Positions 16,158 through 25,264 of a stretch of 64,000 nucleotides of DNA are shown piece by piece; positions within the stretch are counted from its first letter, which is position 1, and every line of letters begins with the position of its first letter. Below the pieces are notes generated by a model that saw only the letters and a list, made by a program, of their open reading frames with translations, had not been told where the DNA came from and ran no database searches. Made by a program: the position numbers and the translations under genes. The stretch is from contig CADAHQ010000002.1 of NCBI GenBank assembly GCA_902787715.1, positions 1 through 64,000 of the forward strand, given 5' to 3'. The stretch is from an uncultured Lachnospiraceae bacterium (lineage in GTDB: Bacteria > Bacillota > Clostridia > Lachnospirales > Lachnospiraceae).

Positions 16158-16819
16158 TTTATCTTGTGGAAGATGATGACAACATACGCGAGCTCGTGAT
16201 TTACACGCTGCGGCAGTCGGGGCTGGAGGCAGAGGGATTCGCGGCGCCGGGGGCATTTTACGAGGCGTGCGCGCAGAAGGCACCGAGGCTGGTGCTCCTC
16301 GACATCATGCTGCCGGAGGAGGACGGGCTGTCCATTCTGCGGAAGCTTCGGGCGGACCCAGCCACGAAGAAGCTGCCGGTGATGATGCTGAGCGCGAAGG
16401 GGAGCGAGTACGACAAGGTCGTGGGGCTCGAGTCCGGCGCCGACGACTATCTGCCGAAGCCCTTCGGCATGATGGAGATGCTGGCGCGGGTGAAGGCTCT
16501 GCTGCGGCGGTCGGAGGGCGAGTCCGGGAGCACGGAGTACCGCATCGGGGCTTTGTATGTCTGTCCGGAGCGGCACACGGTGAGCGTGGGCGGAACGGCG
16601 GTTGCCCTCACGAAGAAGGAGTTCGATATTTTGCAGATGCTTTTGGAGAACCGGGGCATCGTGTTGTCGAGAGACCGGCTCTTAAACACCATCTGGGGAT
16701 ATGATTTTGACGGCGAGAACCGCACGGTGGACGTGCACATCCGGACGCTTCGAAGTAAGCTCGGCGAGGCGGGAAGCCTCATTGAGACAGTGCGCGGCGT
16801 CGGCTACCGCATCCGGTGA
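16154..16819 (+). CDS. OmpR/PhoB-family response regulator
   Basis: A 221-residue two-domain regulator. The receiver has acidic residues in VEDDDN, the phospho-acceptor Asp in VLLDIMLPEEDG, a Ser in MLSAKGSE and Lys in LPKPFGMMEM. The C-terminal winged helix ends with ENRTVDVHIRTLRSKLG and GVGYRIR. It is closest in look to PhoB/PhoP regulators. The start overlaps the AlkD-like gene by 4 bases; the cognate kinase begins 93 bases downstream. A phosphate role is suggested by the family and by PHO-like boxes before the phosphate symporter at 29 kb, but is not proven. Confidence 0.9.
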   Translation: MIYLVEDDDNIRELVIYTLRQSGLEAEGFAAPGAFYEACAQKAPRLVLLDIMLPEEDGLSILRKLRADPATKKLPVMMLSAKGSEYDKVVGLESGADDYLPKPFGMMEMLARVKALLRRSEGESGSTEYRIGALYVCPERHTVSVGGTAVALTKKEFDILQMLLENRGIVLSRDRLLNTIWGYDFDGENRTVDVHIRTLRSKLGEAGSLIETVRGVGYRIR

Positions 16820-16912
16820 GCAGGAGGAGTCTGCGCAGGAAAAGAACCTCCCAAAAAGCGCGACAGTGCGGGAGTTTGGAAAGAAACCATGTGAGAAGAC
16901 AGGGGAAAAACT

Positions 16913-18343
16913 ATGAAGGCAAAAGTGTTGCAGAACGTATTTATCGTGGCGGTCGCGGTCTTTGTCATCACGACTCTGGTCGCATTGTTCATCGAGTATC
17001 GCTACGTCAGCCGCGAGCAGGAGAAGGAGTTCCGCGAGCAGGCGGAATACATGAGCAATCTGATTGAGAAATCAGGGACGGATGTGCTCTCCGCCGTGAG
17101 CTCCACGGAGAAAATCCGGCTTCGTGTGACGGTCATCGCCGCGGACGGGCGGGTCGAATACGACAGCCAGGAGATCGCGGCTTCGCTTCCGAATCATGCG
17201 GAGCACGAGGAGGTCGCGGAGGCATTGGCCGAGGGCAAGGGCGACAGCAAGCGCTACTCCGAGACGCTCGGGCGCACAACCTACAACTACGCCGTGCGCA
17301 TGGCGGACGGGCGGGTTTTGCGCGTGTCACAGGAGTGCTTCACGGTGTGGCAGCTGACCATTCGCCTTCTGTACCCGATGGCGATTATGCTTGTCCTGGT
17401 GCTGATCTTCTCGGGCGTCATCGCCGCGCGCATCAGCCGTAAGGTGACGGAGCCCATCAACGCCATCGACCCTGCGAACCCCGAGCTTCGCGACGCCTAC
17501 CCCGAGCTGCAGCCTCTCGTTCGCCGCATCCAGGCACAGAACCGCCAGCTCTATGAGCAGATGAACGAACTTCGCGAGGAGCACAAGAAGCAGGATACAA
17601 TGCGGCGGGAATTCACGGCAAATGTCTCCCATGAGCTCAAGACGCCCCTCACGTCCATCTCCGGCTACGCCGAAATCCTCGGCGCGGGCATGGTGGAGGA
17701 GAAGGATGTCACCAGGTTTGCGAACAAGATTCACGACGAGGCGCAGCGCCTGATCACGCTCGTCGGCGATATCATCAAGCTTTCGCAGCTTGACGACAAG
17801 GACGAGGCGATTCTGACGAACGAGCCTGTCGATTTATACAACGTCTCCAAGGAGATGATGTCCGTTTTGTCCGATGCGGCAGCGGCCAAGCACGTGAGCG
17901 TGTTTTTGTCGGGAACCCATGAGGTTGTGCCCGGCTCGCCGCAGATTATCGGCGAGATGGTCTACAATCTGATCGACAATGCCATCAAATACAACAACGA
18001 AAACGGCCGTGTGCAGGTCACGGTGGAGGAGGACGGCGACGGTGCGCTTTTGATAGTGCACGACAACGGTATCGGCATCCCGCGGGCGGAACTGCCCCGC
18101 GTGTTTGAGCGCTTCTACCGCGTTGACAAGAGCCACTCGAAGGAAATCGGCGGCACGGGCCTCGGCCTGTCCATCGTAAAGCACGGCGCGTCCTTCCACG
18201 GCGCTACCGTTCAGCTGGACAGCGAGCTCGGCATGGGCACGAAGATAACGATTCGCTTCCCGAAGAAGGAGACGGCGACTGCGGCAAATGCAGCCCCGGC
18301 CTCCGAGGAAACCCACGAGGAAGCGGCTCCCACGGAGGAATAA
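16913..18343 (+). CDS. PhoR-like sensor histidine kinase
   Basis: A 476-residue membrane kinase. A helix at about 7-29 and a second at about 146-172 flank an extracytoplasmic domain of some 115 residues. Then come a short HAMP-like region, a coiled segment, the H-box (NVSHELKTPLTSISGY), N-box (NLIDNAIKYNN), G1 (DNGIGIP), F-box (FERFYRVD) and G2 (GGTGLGLSIV). No PAS domain is evident between HAMP and H-box, unlike full-length PhoR. The tail is Glu/Ala/Thr-rich. It is paired with the regulator upstream, and its stop overlaps the start of a second response regulator by one base, so three regulatory genes are translationally linked. Confidence 0.9.
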   Translation: MKAKVLQNVFIVAVAVFVITTLVALFIEYRYVSREQEKEFREQAEYMSNLIEKSGTDVLSAVSSTEKIRLRVTVIAADGRVEYDSQEIAASLPNHAEHEEVAEALAEGKGDSKRYSETLGRTTYNYAVRMADGRVLRVSQECFTVWQLTIRLLYPMAIMLVLVLIFSGVIAARISRKVTEPINAIDPANPELRDAYPELQPLVRRIQAQNRQLYEQMNELREEHKKQDTMRREFTANVSHELKTPLTSISGYAEILGAGMVEEKDVTRFANKIHDEAQRLITLVGDIIKLSQLDDKDEAILTNEPVDLYNVSKEMMSVLSDAAAAKHVSVFLSGTHEVVPGSPQIIGEMVYNLIDNAIKYNNENGRVQVTVEEDGDGALLIVHDNGIGIPRAELPRVFERFYRVDKSHSKEIGGTGLGLSIVKHGASFHGATVQLDSELGMGTKITIRFPKKETATAANAAPASEETHEEAAPTEE

Positions 18344-19020
18344 TGGCAACCATACTCATCATTGATGACGATGCAGCAATCAGCGAAATGCTCCGCACGG
18401 CTCTGACCAAGCGGGGCTTTTCCGTTGTGCAGGCCTACTCCGGGACGGAAGCGCTTTTGGTGCTTTCGAGGGCGCAGCCGGATCTGGTGCTTCTCGATCT
18501 CGGGCTTCCGGGCCTTCCGGGGGAGGAGCTTCTTCCGAAGCTTACGAAGGTGCCTGTGATTGTGGTGAGCGCGAAGGCGACTCCGGACGACAAGGTCTCC
18601 ATGCTTCTCGGGGGCGCTGCGGACTACGTCACGAAGCCCTTTGACCTCCATGAGCTGTTAGCCCGCATCACGGTGCAGCTGCGGGGACATGATGAGTCCG
18701 GGGATTCGGAGGTTTACGCCTACTCCGACTTCGCGCTTCACGCGGACACGAGGACATTGTCCGCAGGGGGAAAGAGCGGAAAGCTGACGCCCACGGAGGC
18801 GGCGATTTTGAAACTTCTGCTAAGACGTCCCGACCAGGTGGTGGCGAAACTGACCATCCTCGACTGCATCAGCCACGATACCCCGGACTGTACGGAGGAT
18901 TCCTTAAAGATTCACATCCACAACCTCCGAAAAAAGCTCCACGCCGTCACGGGGCGGGACTGCATCGAGGCCGTGTGGGGCATCGGGTACCGCTTAAGCG
19001 CGCCGAAGGGTACGGTGTAG
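18343..19020 (+). CDS. OmpR-family response regulator of the ABC-transporter module
   Basis: A 225-residue regulator with receiver (LIIDDDAAIS, phospho-Asp in LVLLDLGLPG, VVSAKATPDD, TKPFDLHEL) and winged-helix output (LTPTEAAILKLLLRRPDQVV, SLKIHIHNLRKKL, GIGYRL). TAATG couples it to the preceding kinase, yet its natural partners are probably the ABC transporter (19174-20803) and short kinase (20826-21716) downstream. That order, regulator-ATPase-permease-kinase, is known for bacitracin or lantibiotic resistance modules of Firmicutes. Confidence 0.88.
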   Translation: MATILIIDDDAAISEMLRTALTKRGFSVVQAYSGTEALLVLSRAQPDLVLLDLGLPGLPGEELLPKLTKVPVIVVSAKATPDDKVSMLLGGAADYVTKPFDLHELLARITVQLRGHDESGDSEVYAYSDFALHADTRTLSAGGKSGKLTPTEAAILKLLLRRPDQVVAKLTILDCISHDTPDCTEDSLKIHIHNLRKKLHAVTGRDCIEAVWGIGYRLSAPKGTV

Positions 19021-19068
19021 ACGCGGGATGCGCTGCTGTGGCCGGTTATGCCGAAATCTTTACAAAGA

Positions 19069-19114
19069 TTAAGGAATCTTCTTAACCGTTCTCTTAACTT
19101 CTTTAGGGTATGAT
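19069..19114 (+). promoter_or_regulatory. activator-dependent promoter with direct repeats
   Basis: TTAAGG (19069), TTAACC (19082) and TTAACT (19094) are spaced 12-13 bases apart and run up to a good -10 (TATGAT, 19109-19114), with no -35 at the proper place. This fits an OmpR-family regulator replacing the -35. The target would be the ABC transporter. Confidence 0.5.
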
Positions 19115-19173
19115 TCTCTCCAAACAGGGGGCGCGAACGATTCGTTGTTCCCGGAAAGAAGGAGGAAAACCTC

Positions 19174-20088
19174 ATGGATTACGTGTTGGAAACCAGGGGC
19201 CTTTCGAAGCGGTATAAGCATTTTACGGCGCTTCAGGACCTGAGTATGCATGTGCCGAAGGGGGCAATTTACGGTTTTGTCGGGCGAAACGGCGCCGGCA
19301 AGACCACGCTCATTCGTCTGGTCTGCGGGCTGCAGTTCCCGACGGAGGGGTCTTTTACGCTGTGGGGGACGGACAATAAGGATGCCAAAATCAATCTGAT
19401 GCGGCAGCGGATGGGCGCCGTTGTGGAGACGCCGTCGCTGTTCCCTTATATGACAGCAAAGGAAAACCTGAAGCAGCAGTACCGGGTGCTCGGCCTGCCG
19501 AATTTCGACGGCATCGATGAGCTGCTTGCCCTCGTGGGACTTGCGGACACCGGCAAGAAGAAGGCGGAGCATTTTTCGCTCGGTATGCGGCAGCGGCTGG
19601 CCATCGCCGTGGCGCTGTGCGGCAACCCCGACTTTTTAGTGCTGGATGAGCCCATCAACGGGCTGGATCCCCAGGGCATCGTGGAAATCCGCGAGCTGAT
19701 TTTGAAACTGAACCGGGAGCGCAACATCACGTTCTTAATCTCGAGCCACATCCTCGATGAGCTGGCGCGAATCGCCACCCACTACGGCTTTATCGACCGC
19801 GGGCATATCGTCCGGGAGATGAGCGCCGAGGAACTGCAGACCGCGTGCCGCAAATGCGTGAGCCTCAAAGTGACGGACGCGGATGTCCTTGCGCGGGAGC
19901 TCACGAAGCGGGGCATCGACTACGCTGTCACCGGCACGGACACCGTGGATGTGTATGCGCAGCCGAACATTACCGAGCTCGCCCTTGCTCTTTGGAACGA
20001 CAAATGCGAAATTCTCTCCTGTACGGAGAGGGATGAAAATCTGGAAGGGTTCTTCCTTTCCCTGGTGGGAGGTGAGAGCCATGAGTAA
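19174..20088 (+). CDS. ABC transporter ATPase, BcrA/lantibiotic-immunity type
   Basis: A 304-residue ATPase. Walker A GRNGAGKTT, Q-loop VVETPSL, signature FSLGMRQRLAIAVAL, Walker B FLVLDEPINGLDP, switch His in SSHILDELARIA. The SLGMRQR signature and about 80-residue C-terminal extension are typical of BcrA-type ATPases that protect against bacitracin or lantibiotics. GAAGGAGGAAAA precedes the ATG. It overlaps the permease gene by 8 bases. It works in the cytoplasm with that permease. Confidence 0.9.
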   Translation: MDYVLETRGLSKRYKHFTALQDLSMHVPKGAIYGFVGRNGAGKTTLIRLVCGLQFPTEGSFTLWGTDNKDAKINLMRQRMGAVVETPSLFPYMTAKENLKQQYRVLGLPNFDGIDELLALVGLADTGKKKAEHFSLGMRQRLAIAVALCGNPDFLVLDEPINGLDPQGIVEIRELILKLNRERNITFLISSHILDELARIATHYGFIDRGHIVREMSAEELQTACRKCVSLKVTDADVLARELTKRGIDYAVTGTDTVDVYAQPNITELALALWNDKCEILSCTERDENLEGFFLSLVGGESHE

Positions 20089-20803
20089 ATTGTTACATGC
20101 AGACAACAACCGAATGCTTCGGAGCAGAGTATTCCGCCTCGGAATGGCCTCGCTTGCGGCACTTGTACTGTTGACCTTCGCGCTGGAAGGGGACGCAGGG
20201 ATACTCAAGAGAACGGAATCCGGATTCCAGGGGCTTCTTCTGTTCCTGCCGATGGTGTGCAGCTTTATCATCATCCTCTACGTCGGGCACGAATTTGCGG
20301 GTGGCGCTATCCGGAACAAGCTGATTGTCGGTCATCTTCGCAGTCGTGTGTATACTTCCTGGATGGTTGTCGGAATCGGCGTGACAGTAATCGCCATGAT
20401 TTTCTCCGCAGCGATGCTTGCGGCGATGTGCGCCATCGACGGGGGGATGGGCAAGCTTGCGGCGAAACCTTTGATTACGGTATGGACGGTGCTTCTGTGC
20501 GAGCTTCTTTCCAATGCGGCCATGAGCCTTTTGTTTGCCGTGATTTTGCCGGGCGCAAAAGGTGCCGTGGTCAGCTTCCTCTATCAGTACGCTCTTTTGA
20601 TGGTGTTTATGATTTCCATGGATGGCGGCGGCATCGGGTGGATCAAGACGCTTTCGCACTTCTTCCCGCAGGGGTTGATGGGCGTGGCTGCTCTGCAGAG
20701 GGCGCCGGAGAAACCGTGGCTTTACATGCTGTGCTCTTTGGGCGCGGCGGTTGCGTTCTACGGCGTGGGAATGTATTCTTTCCGTCGGAAGGATTTGAAC
20801 TAG
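20081..20803 (+). CDS. ABC transporter permease of the resistance module
   Basis: A 240-residue membrane protein with six hydrophobic segments, in the ABC-2 class (start KLLHADNNRMLRSRVFRLG; segment GHEFAGGAIRNKLIVGHLR is typical of BcrB/LanE-type permeases). The ATG at 20081 follows GGGAGGTGA and overlaps the ATPase gene by 8 bases. It partners the ATPase. Substrate is likely a membrane-active peptide, by family and context only. Confidence 0.85.
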   Translation: MSKLLHADNNRMLRSRVFRLGMASLAALVLLTFALEGDAGILKRTESGFQGLLLFLPMVCSFIIILYVGHEFAGGAIRNKLIVGHLRSRVYTSWMVVGIGVTVIAMIFSAAMLAAMCAIDGGMGKLAAKPLITVWTVLLCELLSNAAMSLLFAVILPGAKGAVVSFLYQYALLMVFMISMDGGGIGWIKTLSHFFPQGLMGVAALQRAPEKPWLYMLCSLGAAVAFYGVGMYSFRRKDLN

Positions 20804-20825
20804 AATTTGAACCTGAGGAAACACT

Positions 20826-21716
20826 ATGTGGTATGCAATCTCCTTTGTGCTGGCGGTGGCAGTGGCGCTGCTTGCGTGGTATCTATTACAACTGAAACGC
20901 GCGGCACGGGAGATTGCGGATGCATTTGCCGAGCGGGTTGCGGACGCTTCCGGGACAGCGGTGGGGGTCTCCTCCAGAGACCCGGATCTGTGCCGCCTGA
21001 CGGCGAGCTTAAACCGGGAGCTTCGGGAGCTGCAGCAGGTCAGGCTTCGGTGTGAGCGGAGCGAGACGGACTTAAACCGCGCCGTGGCAAACCTTTCCCA
21101 CGATCTGCGGACGCCCCTGACGGCCATCAGCGGGTATCTGACGCTTTTGCAGGAGACCGATGATGCCGCGGAGCGGGAGCAGTATATCCGGGTGCTCTCC
21201 GAGCGCACGGAGGTTATGAAGCAGTTGACGGAAGAGTTGTTGCAATACGCGAAGCTGGTATCGCCGGAGACGGCGGGGGAAGCGGTCCCCACCGCGGTGG
21301 ACACCGTGCTTACCGAGAGCATCGCCGGGGCGTATCCCCTTCTTTCGGAGCGCGGCATCGTGCCCGAGGTGAATCTTCCGAAGGAGCGCGTGGTGCGGAC
21401 AGCGAACCGGGCGGAGCTTTCGCGGATGTTCGGCAATCTCCTTACAAACGCCGTCCGGTACAGCGATGGAGACCTCACGGTCACCCTCTCGGAAAATGGG
21501 GACGTCAGCTTTGCAAACAAAGCCTCCGGCCTGGACGCGGTCCTTGCGGAACAGCTGTTTGACCGGTTCTTCACGGTGGAGACCGGCGGGCGCGGCATGG
21601 GCCTCGGGCTCTCCATTGTGCGGAGTCTTGCGGAGCGCATGGGCGGCAGCGCGGAAGCGCGGTATGAGGATGGGCGCCTCGTTGTGACGGTGCATTTGCC
21701 GGACAGGCATGCGTGA
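20826..21716 (+). CDS. short sensor histidine kinase of the resistance module
   Basis: A 296-residue kinase with one N-terminal transmembrane helix (about 2-22) and no extracytoplasmic domain, as in kinases that take their signal from an ABC transporter. The H-box (VANLSHDLRTPLTAISGY), N-box (NLLTNAVRYSDGD), F-box (LFDRFFTVE) and G2 (RGMGLGLSIV) are clear. The usual DxGxG G1 box is replaced by VSFANKASG, a known feature of this subfamily. It begins 22 bases after the permease and closes the module. Confidence 0.87.
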   Translation: MWYAISFVLAVAVALLAWYLLQLKRAAREIADAFAERVADASGTAVGVSSRDPDLCRLTASLNRELRELQQVRLRCERSETDLNRAVANLSHDLRTPLTAISGYLTLLQETDDAAEREQYIRVLSERTEVMKQLTEELLQYAKLVSPETAGEAVPTAVDTVLTESIAGAYPLLSERGIVPEVNLPKERVVRTANRAELSRMFGNLLTNAVRYSDGDLTVTLSENGDVSFANKASGLDAVLAEQLFDRFFTVETGGRGMGLGLSIVRSLAERMGGSAEARYEDGRLVVTVHLPDRHA

Positions 21717-21753
21717 CGATTGCAAAAAAGTTTCGGAAGTTCGAAAAAAAGTG

Positions 21754-21782
21754 TTGACAGCGGGAAAACGGCTTGTTATAAT
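21754..21782 (+). promoter_or_regulatory. consensus promoter of the trp operon
   Basis: TTGACA (21754-21759), 17-base spacer, TATAAT (21777-21782): a perfect match to both vegetative hexamers. Confidence 0.9.
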
Positions 21783-21789
21783 CGCACCA

Positions 21790-22085
21790 ACAAAACAATT
21801 GAACACTTTAAACCGTTGAAGCGGAGATAACGGCATGGATGCCTTCACAGAGAGCCTGCGTTGCTGAGAGTCAGGCAAGAAACACTTTGTCAAATGGACC
21901 GCTGAGGGCGCAGTCAAATGGGTCTTCCCAGAGTATTCTGCGACGTGAGGCAGGCGTAACTTGCCGGGGATATGATGGTATCCTGCAGAGCGCGCAACCG
22001 TAACAGGCTGCGAATCAAGGTGGCACCGCGAATAGTTAATAATTCGTCCTTGACAGATATGTATCTGTCAAGGACGTTTGTCGTT
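21790..22085 (+). promoter_or_regulatory. tRNA-Trp T-box riboswitch leader
   Basis: The T-box element AAGGTGGCACCGCG is at 22017-22030. A long 5' stem region precedes it, with a UGG specifier candidate at 21895-21897 (CAAATGGACC). A terminator stem (22046-22059 with 22062-22075, 14 bp, followed by a T-rich tail) competes with an antiterminator in which CAAGG at 22016-22020 pairs with CCTTG at 22048-22052. Uncharged tRNA-Trp should stabilise the antiterminator and allow transcription of trpEGDCFBA. The UGG codon fits the genes controlled. Confidence 0.92.
22046..22085 (+). terminator. T-box-controlled terminator
   Basis: Perfect 14-bp stem (22046-22059 / 22062-22075) followed by GTTTGTCGTTATT. 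It ends 27 bases before trpE. Confidence 0.88.
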
Positions 22086-22111
22086 ATTAGGGAAAAACAG
22101 GAGAAAAAAAC

Positions 22112-23578
22112 ATGAACATCACACCATCGCTTGAGAAACTGAAGGAGCTTGCGGCGGACGGCCGCTACACGGTAGCACCGCTTTCCTGCGAACTCCTTGC
22201 CGACTTCACGACGCCCATCGAGGCACTCCGGGTGCTGCAGGCCGTGTCGGACCACTGCTTTTTGCTGGAGTCCGCAAGGGCCGACGAGACCTGGGGACGG
22301 TACACCTTCCTAGGGTTCGAGCCGAAGCGCTCCATCTCGTGCGTAAACGGGGAGCTGACGGACGGTGATACCGTGATTCACACCGACGACCCGTCGGGGT
22401 ATCTTCGAGGCGTTCTCGCGGATTTCCGAAGCCCGCGCTTCCCGGAGCTTCCGCCCTTCGCGGGCGGCCTGATGGGCTACTGGTCCTACGATTACCTGGG
22501 CTACAGCGAGCCGGTTGTGCGGAATCTCACCGAGGACACGGAAGGCTTTCGCGATGTGGATGTGATGCTTTTTGACAAGGTGATTGCATTTGACCACGTG
22601 AAGCAGAAGATTGTGCTGATTGCCTGCGCAGACCTCTCGGACGTCGAGACCGGGTACGCAAATGCGGCCGCGGAGCTTAAGCGCATGGCAAACCTCCTCC
22701 GGCACGGCGAGAAGAAGACGGAGCCCGCGGGAAAGCTTACGGGCGAGATCACGGAGCTTTTCAACCGCGAAGAATACTGTCGGATGGTGGAGAAAGCCAA
22801 GGATTACATCCGCGAGGGCGACATGTTCCAGATTGTGCTTTCCAACCGCTTAAGCGCCACCTTTGAAGGGAGCCTCTTAAATACCTACCGCGTGCTTCGC
22901 ACCATCAACCCTTCGCCTTACATGTTCTACCTCTCCGGGACGGATGTGGAGGTCGCGGGGGCATCGCCGGAAACTTTGGTGAAGCTTACGGACGGCGTGC
23001 TGCACACCTTCCCGTTAGCGGGAACAAGACCCCGCGGAAAGACCATGGCGGAGGATGCGGAGCTTGAGTCGGAGCTTCTCCGGGACGAGAAGGAGCTTGC
23101 GGAGCACAACATGCTTGTGGACCTCGGCAGAAACGACCTCGGGAAGATCAGCAAATTCGGCACGGTACGAGTCGAAAAATACCACCAGATCGAGCGGTTC
23201 TCCCACGTGATGCACATCGGTTCCACGGTGCGGGGCAGTATCCGCGAGGACTGCGACGCCCTCGACGCCATCGAGGCTGTTCTTCCTGCAGGAACCCTCT
23301 CGGGAGCGCCGAAGATCCGGGCCTGCCAGCGAATCGCAGAGCTTGAGAACAACAAGCGCGGCATCTACGGCGGGGCCATCGGCTACATCGATTTCACCGG
23401 CAACATGGACACCTGCATCGCCATCCGCATCGCCTATAAGAAGAACGGCAAAGTATTCGTCCGGAGCGGCGCGGGAATCGTCGCAGACTCCGTGCCGGAG
23501 AAGGAATACGAGGAGTGCCGCAACAAGGCCATGGCATCGCTTCGGGCGCTGCAGCAGGCACAGGAGGTGGACGAATGA
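22112..23578 (+). CDS. trpE: anthranilate synthase component I
   Basis: A 488-residue TrpE, which converts chorismate and ammonia (or glutamine, with TrpG) to anthranilate and pyruvate. The N-terminal Trp-binding motif LLESA is kept, suggesting feedback inhibition by tryptophan. The chorismate-binding domain has NPSPYMFYL, PLAGTRPRG, DLGRNDLGKI, HVMHIGSTVRG, LPAGTLSGAPK and IAIRIAYKKNGK. Length is usual for the family. It is first in the operon behind the T-box and overlaps trpG by 4 bases (ATGA). Confidence 0.97.
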   Translation: MNITPSLEKLKELAADGRYTVAPLSCELLADFTTPIEALRVLQAVSDHCFLLESARADETWGRYTFLGFEPKRSISCVNGELTDGDTVIHTDDPSGYLRGVLADFRSPRFPELPPFAGGLMGYWSYDYLGYSEPVVRNLTEDTEGFRDVDVMLFDKVIAFDHVKQKIVLIACADLSDVETGYANAAAELKRMANLLRHGEKKTEPAGKLTGEITELFNREEYCRMVEKAKDYIREGDMFQIVLSNRLSATFEGSLLNTYRVLRTINPSPYMFYLSGTDVEVAGASPETLVKLTDGVLHTFPLAGTRPRGKTMAEDAELESELLRDEKELAEHNMLVDLGRNDLGKISKFGTVRVEKYHQIERFSHVMHIGSTVRGSIREDCDALDAIEAVLPAGTLSGAPKIRACQRIAELENNKRGIYGGAIGYIDFTGNMDTCIAIRIAYKKNGKVFVRSGAGIVADSVPEKEYEECRNKAMASLRALQQAQEVDE

Positions 23579-24141
23579 TACTTTTGATTGACAACTACGA
23601 CAGCTTTTCCTACAACCTCTACCAGCTCATCGGAGAAATCAATCCCGACATCAAGGTGATTCGCAACGACGAGATGACGGTGGAGGAAATTGCAGAGCTT
23701 GCGCCGAGCCACATCATCCTCTCCCCGGGACCGGGGCGGCCGGAGGACGCAGGCATCATCATCGAGGCGGCGAAGACCCTCGGGCGGACCATTCCCCTCT
23801 TGGGCGTATGCCTCGGACACCAGGCAATCTGTGCTGCATTTGGCGCGACGGTGACCTACGCAAAGCAGCTCATGCACGGAAAGCAGTCCATCGCAAAGCT
23901 GGACACGAAGAGCACCCTCTTCCGCGGCTGTCCCCAGGAGGCGCCGGTGGCGAGATACCACTCCTTAGCGGCGGACGCGGCCACCATTCCGGAGGAGCTC
24001 ATCGTCACCGCACAGACCGCAGACGGCGAAGTGATGGCGGTGGAGCACCGCGAATATCACATCTACGGCGTGCAGTTCCACCCCGAATCCATCCTGACGC
24101 CGGACGGGTCGAGGATGCTTCGGAATTTTCTGAAGAAATAG
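23575..24141 (+). CDS. trpG: anthranilate synthase component II (glutamine amidotransferase)
   Basis: A 188-residue class I glutamine amidotransferase that feeds ammonia to TrpE. Visible motifs: LLIDNYDSFSYNLYQ at the start, LSPGPGRPEDAG, the catalytic Cys in LGVCLGHQAI, and His/Glu in VQFHPESILT. The ATG at 23575 overlaps the trpE stop and follows AGGAGGTGG at 23561-23569. It is stand-alone, not fused to TrpD as in enterobacteria. Confidence 0.96.
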   Translation: MILLIDNYDSFSYNLYQLIGEINPDIKVIRNDEMTVEEIAELAPSHIILSPGPGRPEDAGIIIEAAKTLGRTIPLLGVCLGHQAICAAFGATVTYAKQLMHGKQSIAKLDTKSTLFRGCPQEAPVARYHSLAADAATIPEELIVTAQTADGEVMAVEHREYHIYGVQFHPESILTPDGSRMLRNFLKK

Positions 24142-24212
24142 GCCGACAGGGCGGCGCCGGACCCGCGTCCCGGCCCTAAAATAAAAAATAACAGTAAAAG
24201 GAGACCAAAACC

Positions 24213-25235
24213 ATGATTAAGGAAGCCATTGTAAAGATTGTAAACAAGGGAGACCTCACCTACGATGAAGCATACACCGTAATGAACGAGATTATGAGCG
24301 GCGAGACGACGCCCACGCAAAATTCCGCCTTCCTCGCAGCGCTGTCCACCAAGAGCGCCCGCGCGGAGACCACGGATGAAATCGCAGGCTGCGCAGCTGC
24401 AATGCGCGACCATGCGACACAGGTGAAGACCGGAATGGACGTGTTCGAGATCGTCGGCACGGGCGGAGACAACGCCCAGAGCTTTAACATCTCAACAACC
24501 GCAGCTTTGGTTGCAGCAGCAGGTGGCGTGAAGGTCGCCAAGCACGGAAACCGCGCGGCGTCGTCCTTAAGCGGCACGGCAGACTGCCTCGAGGCTCTCG
24601 GCGTCAATATCCAGCAGAGCCCGGAGCGCTGCGTGGAGCTTCTTAAGGAAGTCGGCATGTGCTTCTTCTTTGCGCAGAAGTATCACACCTCCATGAAGTA
24701 CGTGGGACCGATCCGCAAGGAGCTCGGATTCCGCACGGTGTTCAACATCCTTGGACCCCTCACAAACCCCGGACACCCGACGATGCAGCTTCTGGGCGTT
24801 TACGATGAGTACCTCGTGGAGCCCCTTGCCCAGGTTTTGGTAAACCTCGGCATCAAGCGCGGCATGGTTGTCTACGGTCTTGACAAGCTGGATGAGATTT
24901 CCTTAAGCGCACCCACGAAGATCTGCGAGATTCGTGACGGGTGGTTCCGAAGCACCACGATTGCGCCGGAGGACTTCGGCTTTGAGCGCTGCACGAAGGA
25001 CGACCTCAAGGGCGGCACTCCCGCGGAAAATGCACAGATCACCCGCGACATTCTCGCCGGTGCCAAGGGACACAAGAGGAACGCGGTGCTTTTAAACGCC
25101 GGCGCATCCCTCTACATCGCCGGCAAGGCGGACACCTTCGCGGACGGCGTGAAGCTTGCGGCAGAGCTGATTGATTCCGGCAAGGCAGCAGCGACCCTCG
25201 AAAAATTCATCGAAGTCAGCAACCGTCCGGAGTGA
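24213..25235 (+). CDS. trpD: anthranilate phosphoribosyltransferase
   Basis: A 340-residue enzyme that joins anthranilate to phosphoribosyl pyrophosphate. The PRPP-binding [14 protein letters not shown], the [12 protein letters not shown] segment and the [11 protein letters not shown] block are all present. AAAGGAG precedes the ATG. The 71-base spacer after trpG holds a GC-rich stretch (24142-24178) with no convincing terminator. Confidence 0.96.
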   Translation: MIKEAIVKIVNKGDLTYDEAYTVMNEIMSGETTPTQNSAFLAALSTKSARAETTDEIAGCAAAMRDHATQVKTGMDVFEIVGTGGDNAQSFNISTTAALVAAAGGVKVAKHGNRAASSLSGTADCLEALGVNIQQSPERCVELLKEVGMCFFFAQKYHTSMKYVGPIRKELGFRTVFNILGPLTNPGHPTMQLLGVYDEYLVEPLAQVLVNLGIKRGMVVYGLDKLDEISLSAPTKICEIRDGWFRSTTIAPEDFGFERCTKDDLKGGTPAENAQITRDILAGAKGHKRNAVLLNAGASLYIAGKADTFADGVKLAAELIDSGKAAATLEKFIEVSNRPE

Positions 25236-25264
25236 GCGGATATTCGTGAAGAAAGGAACAAATC

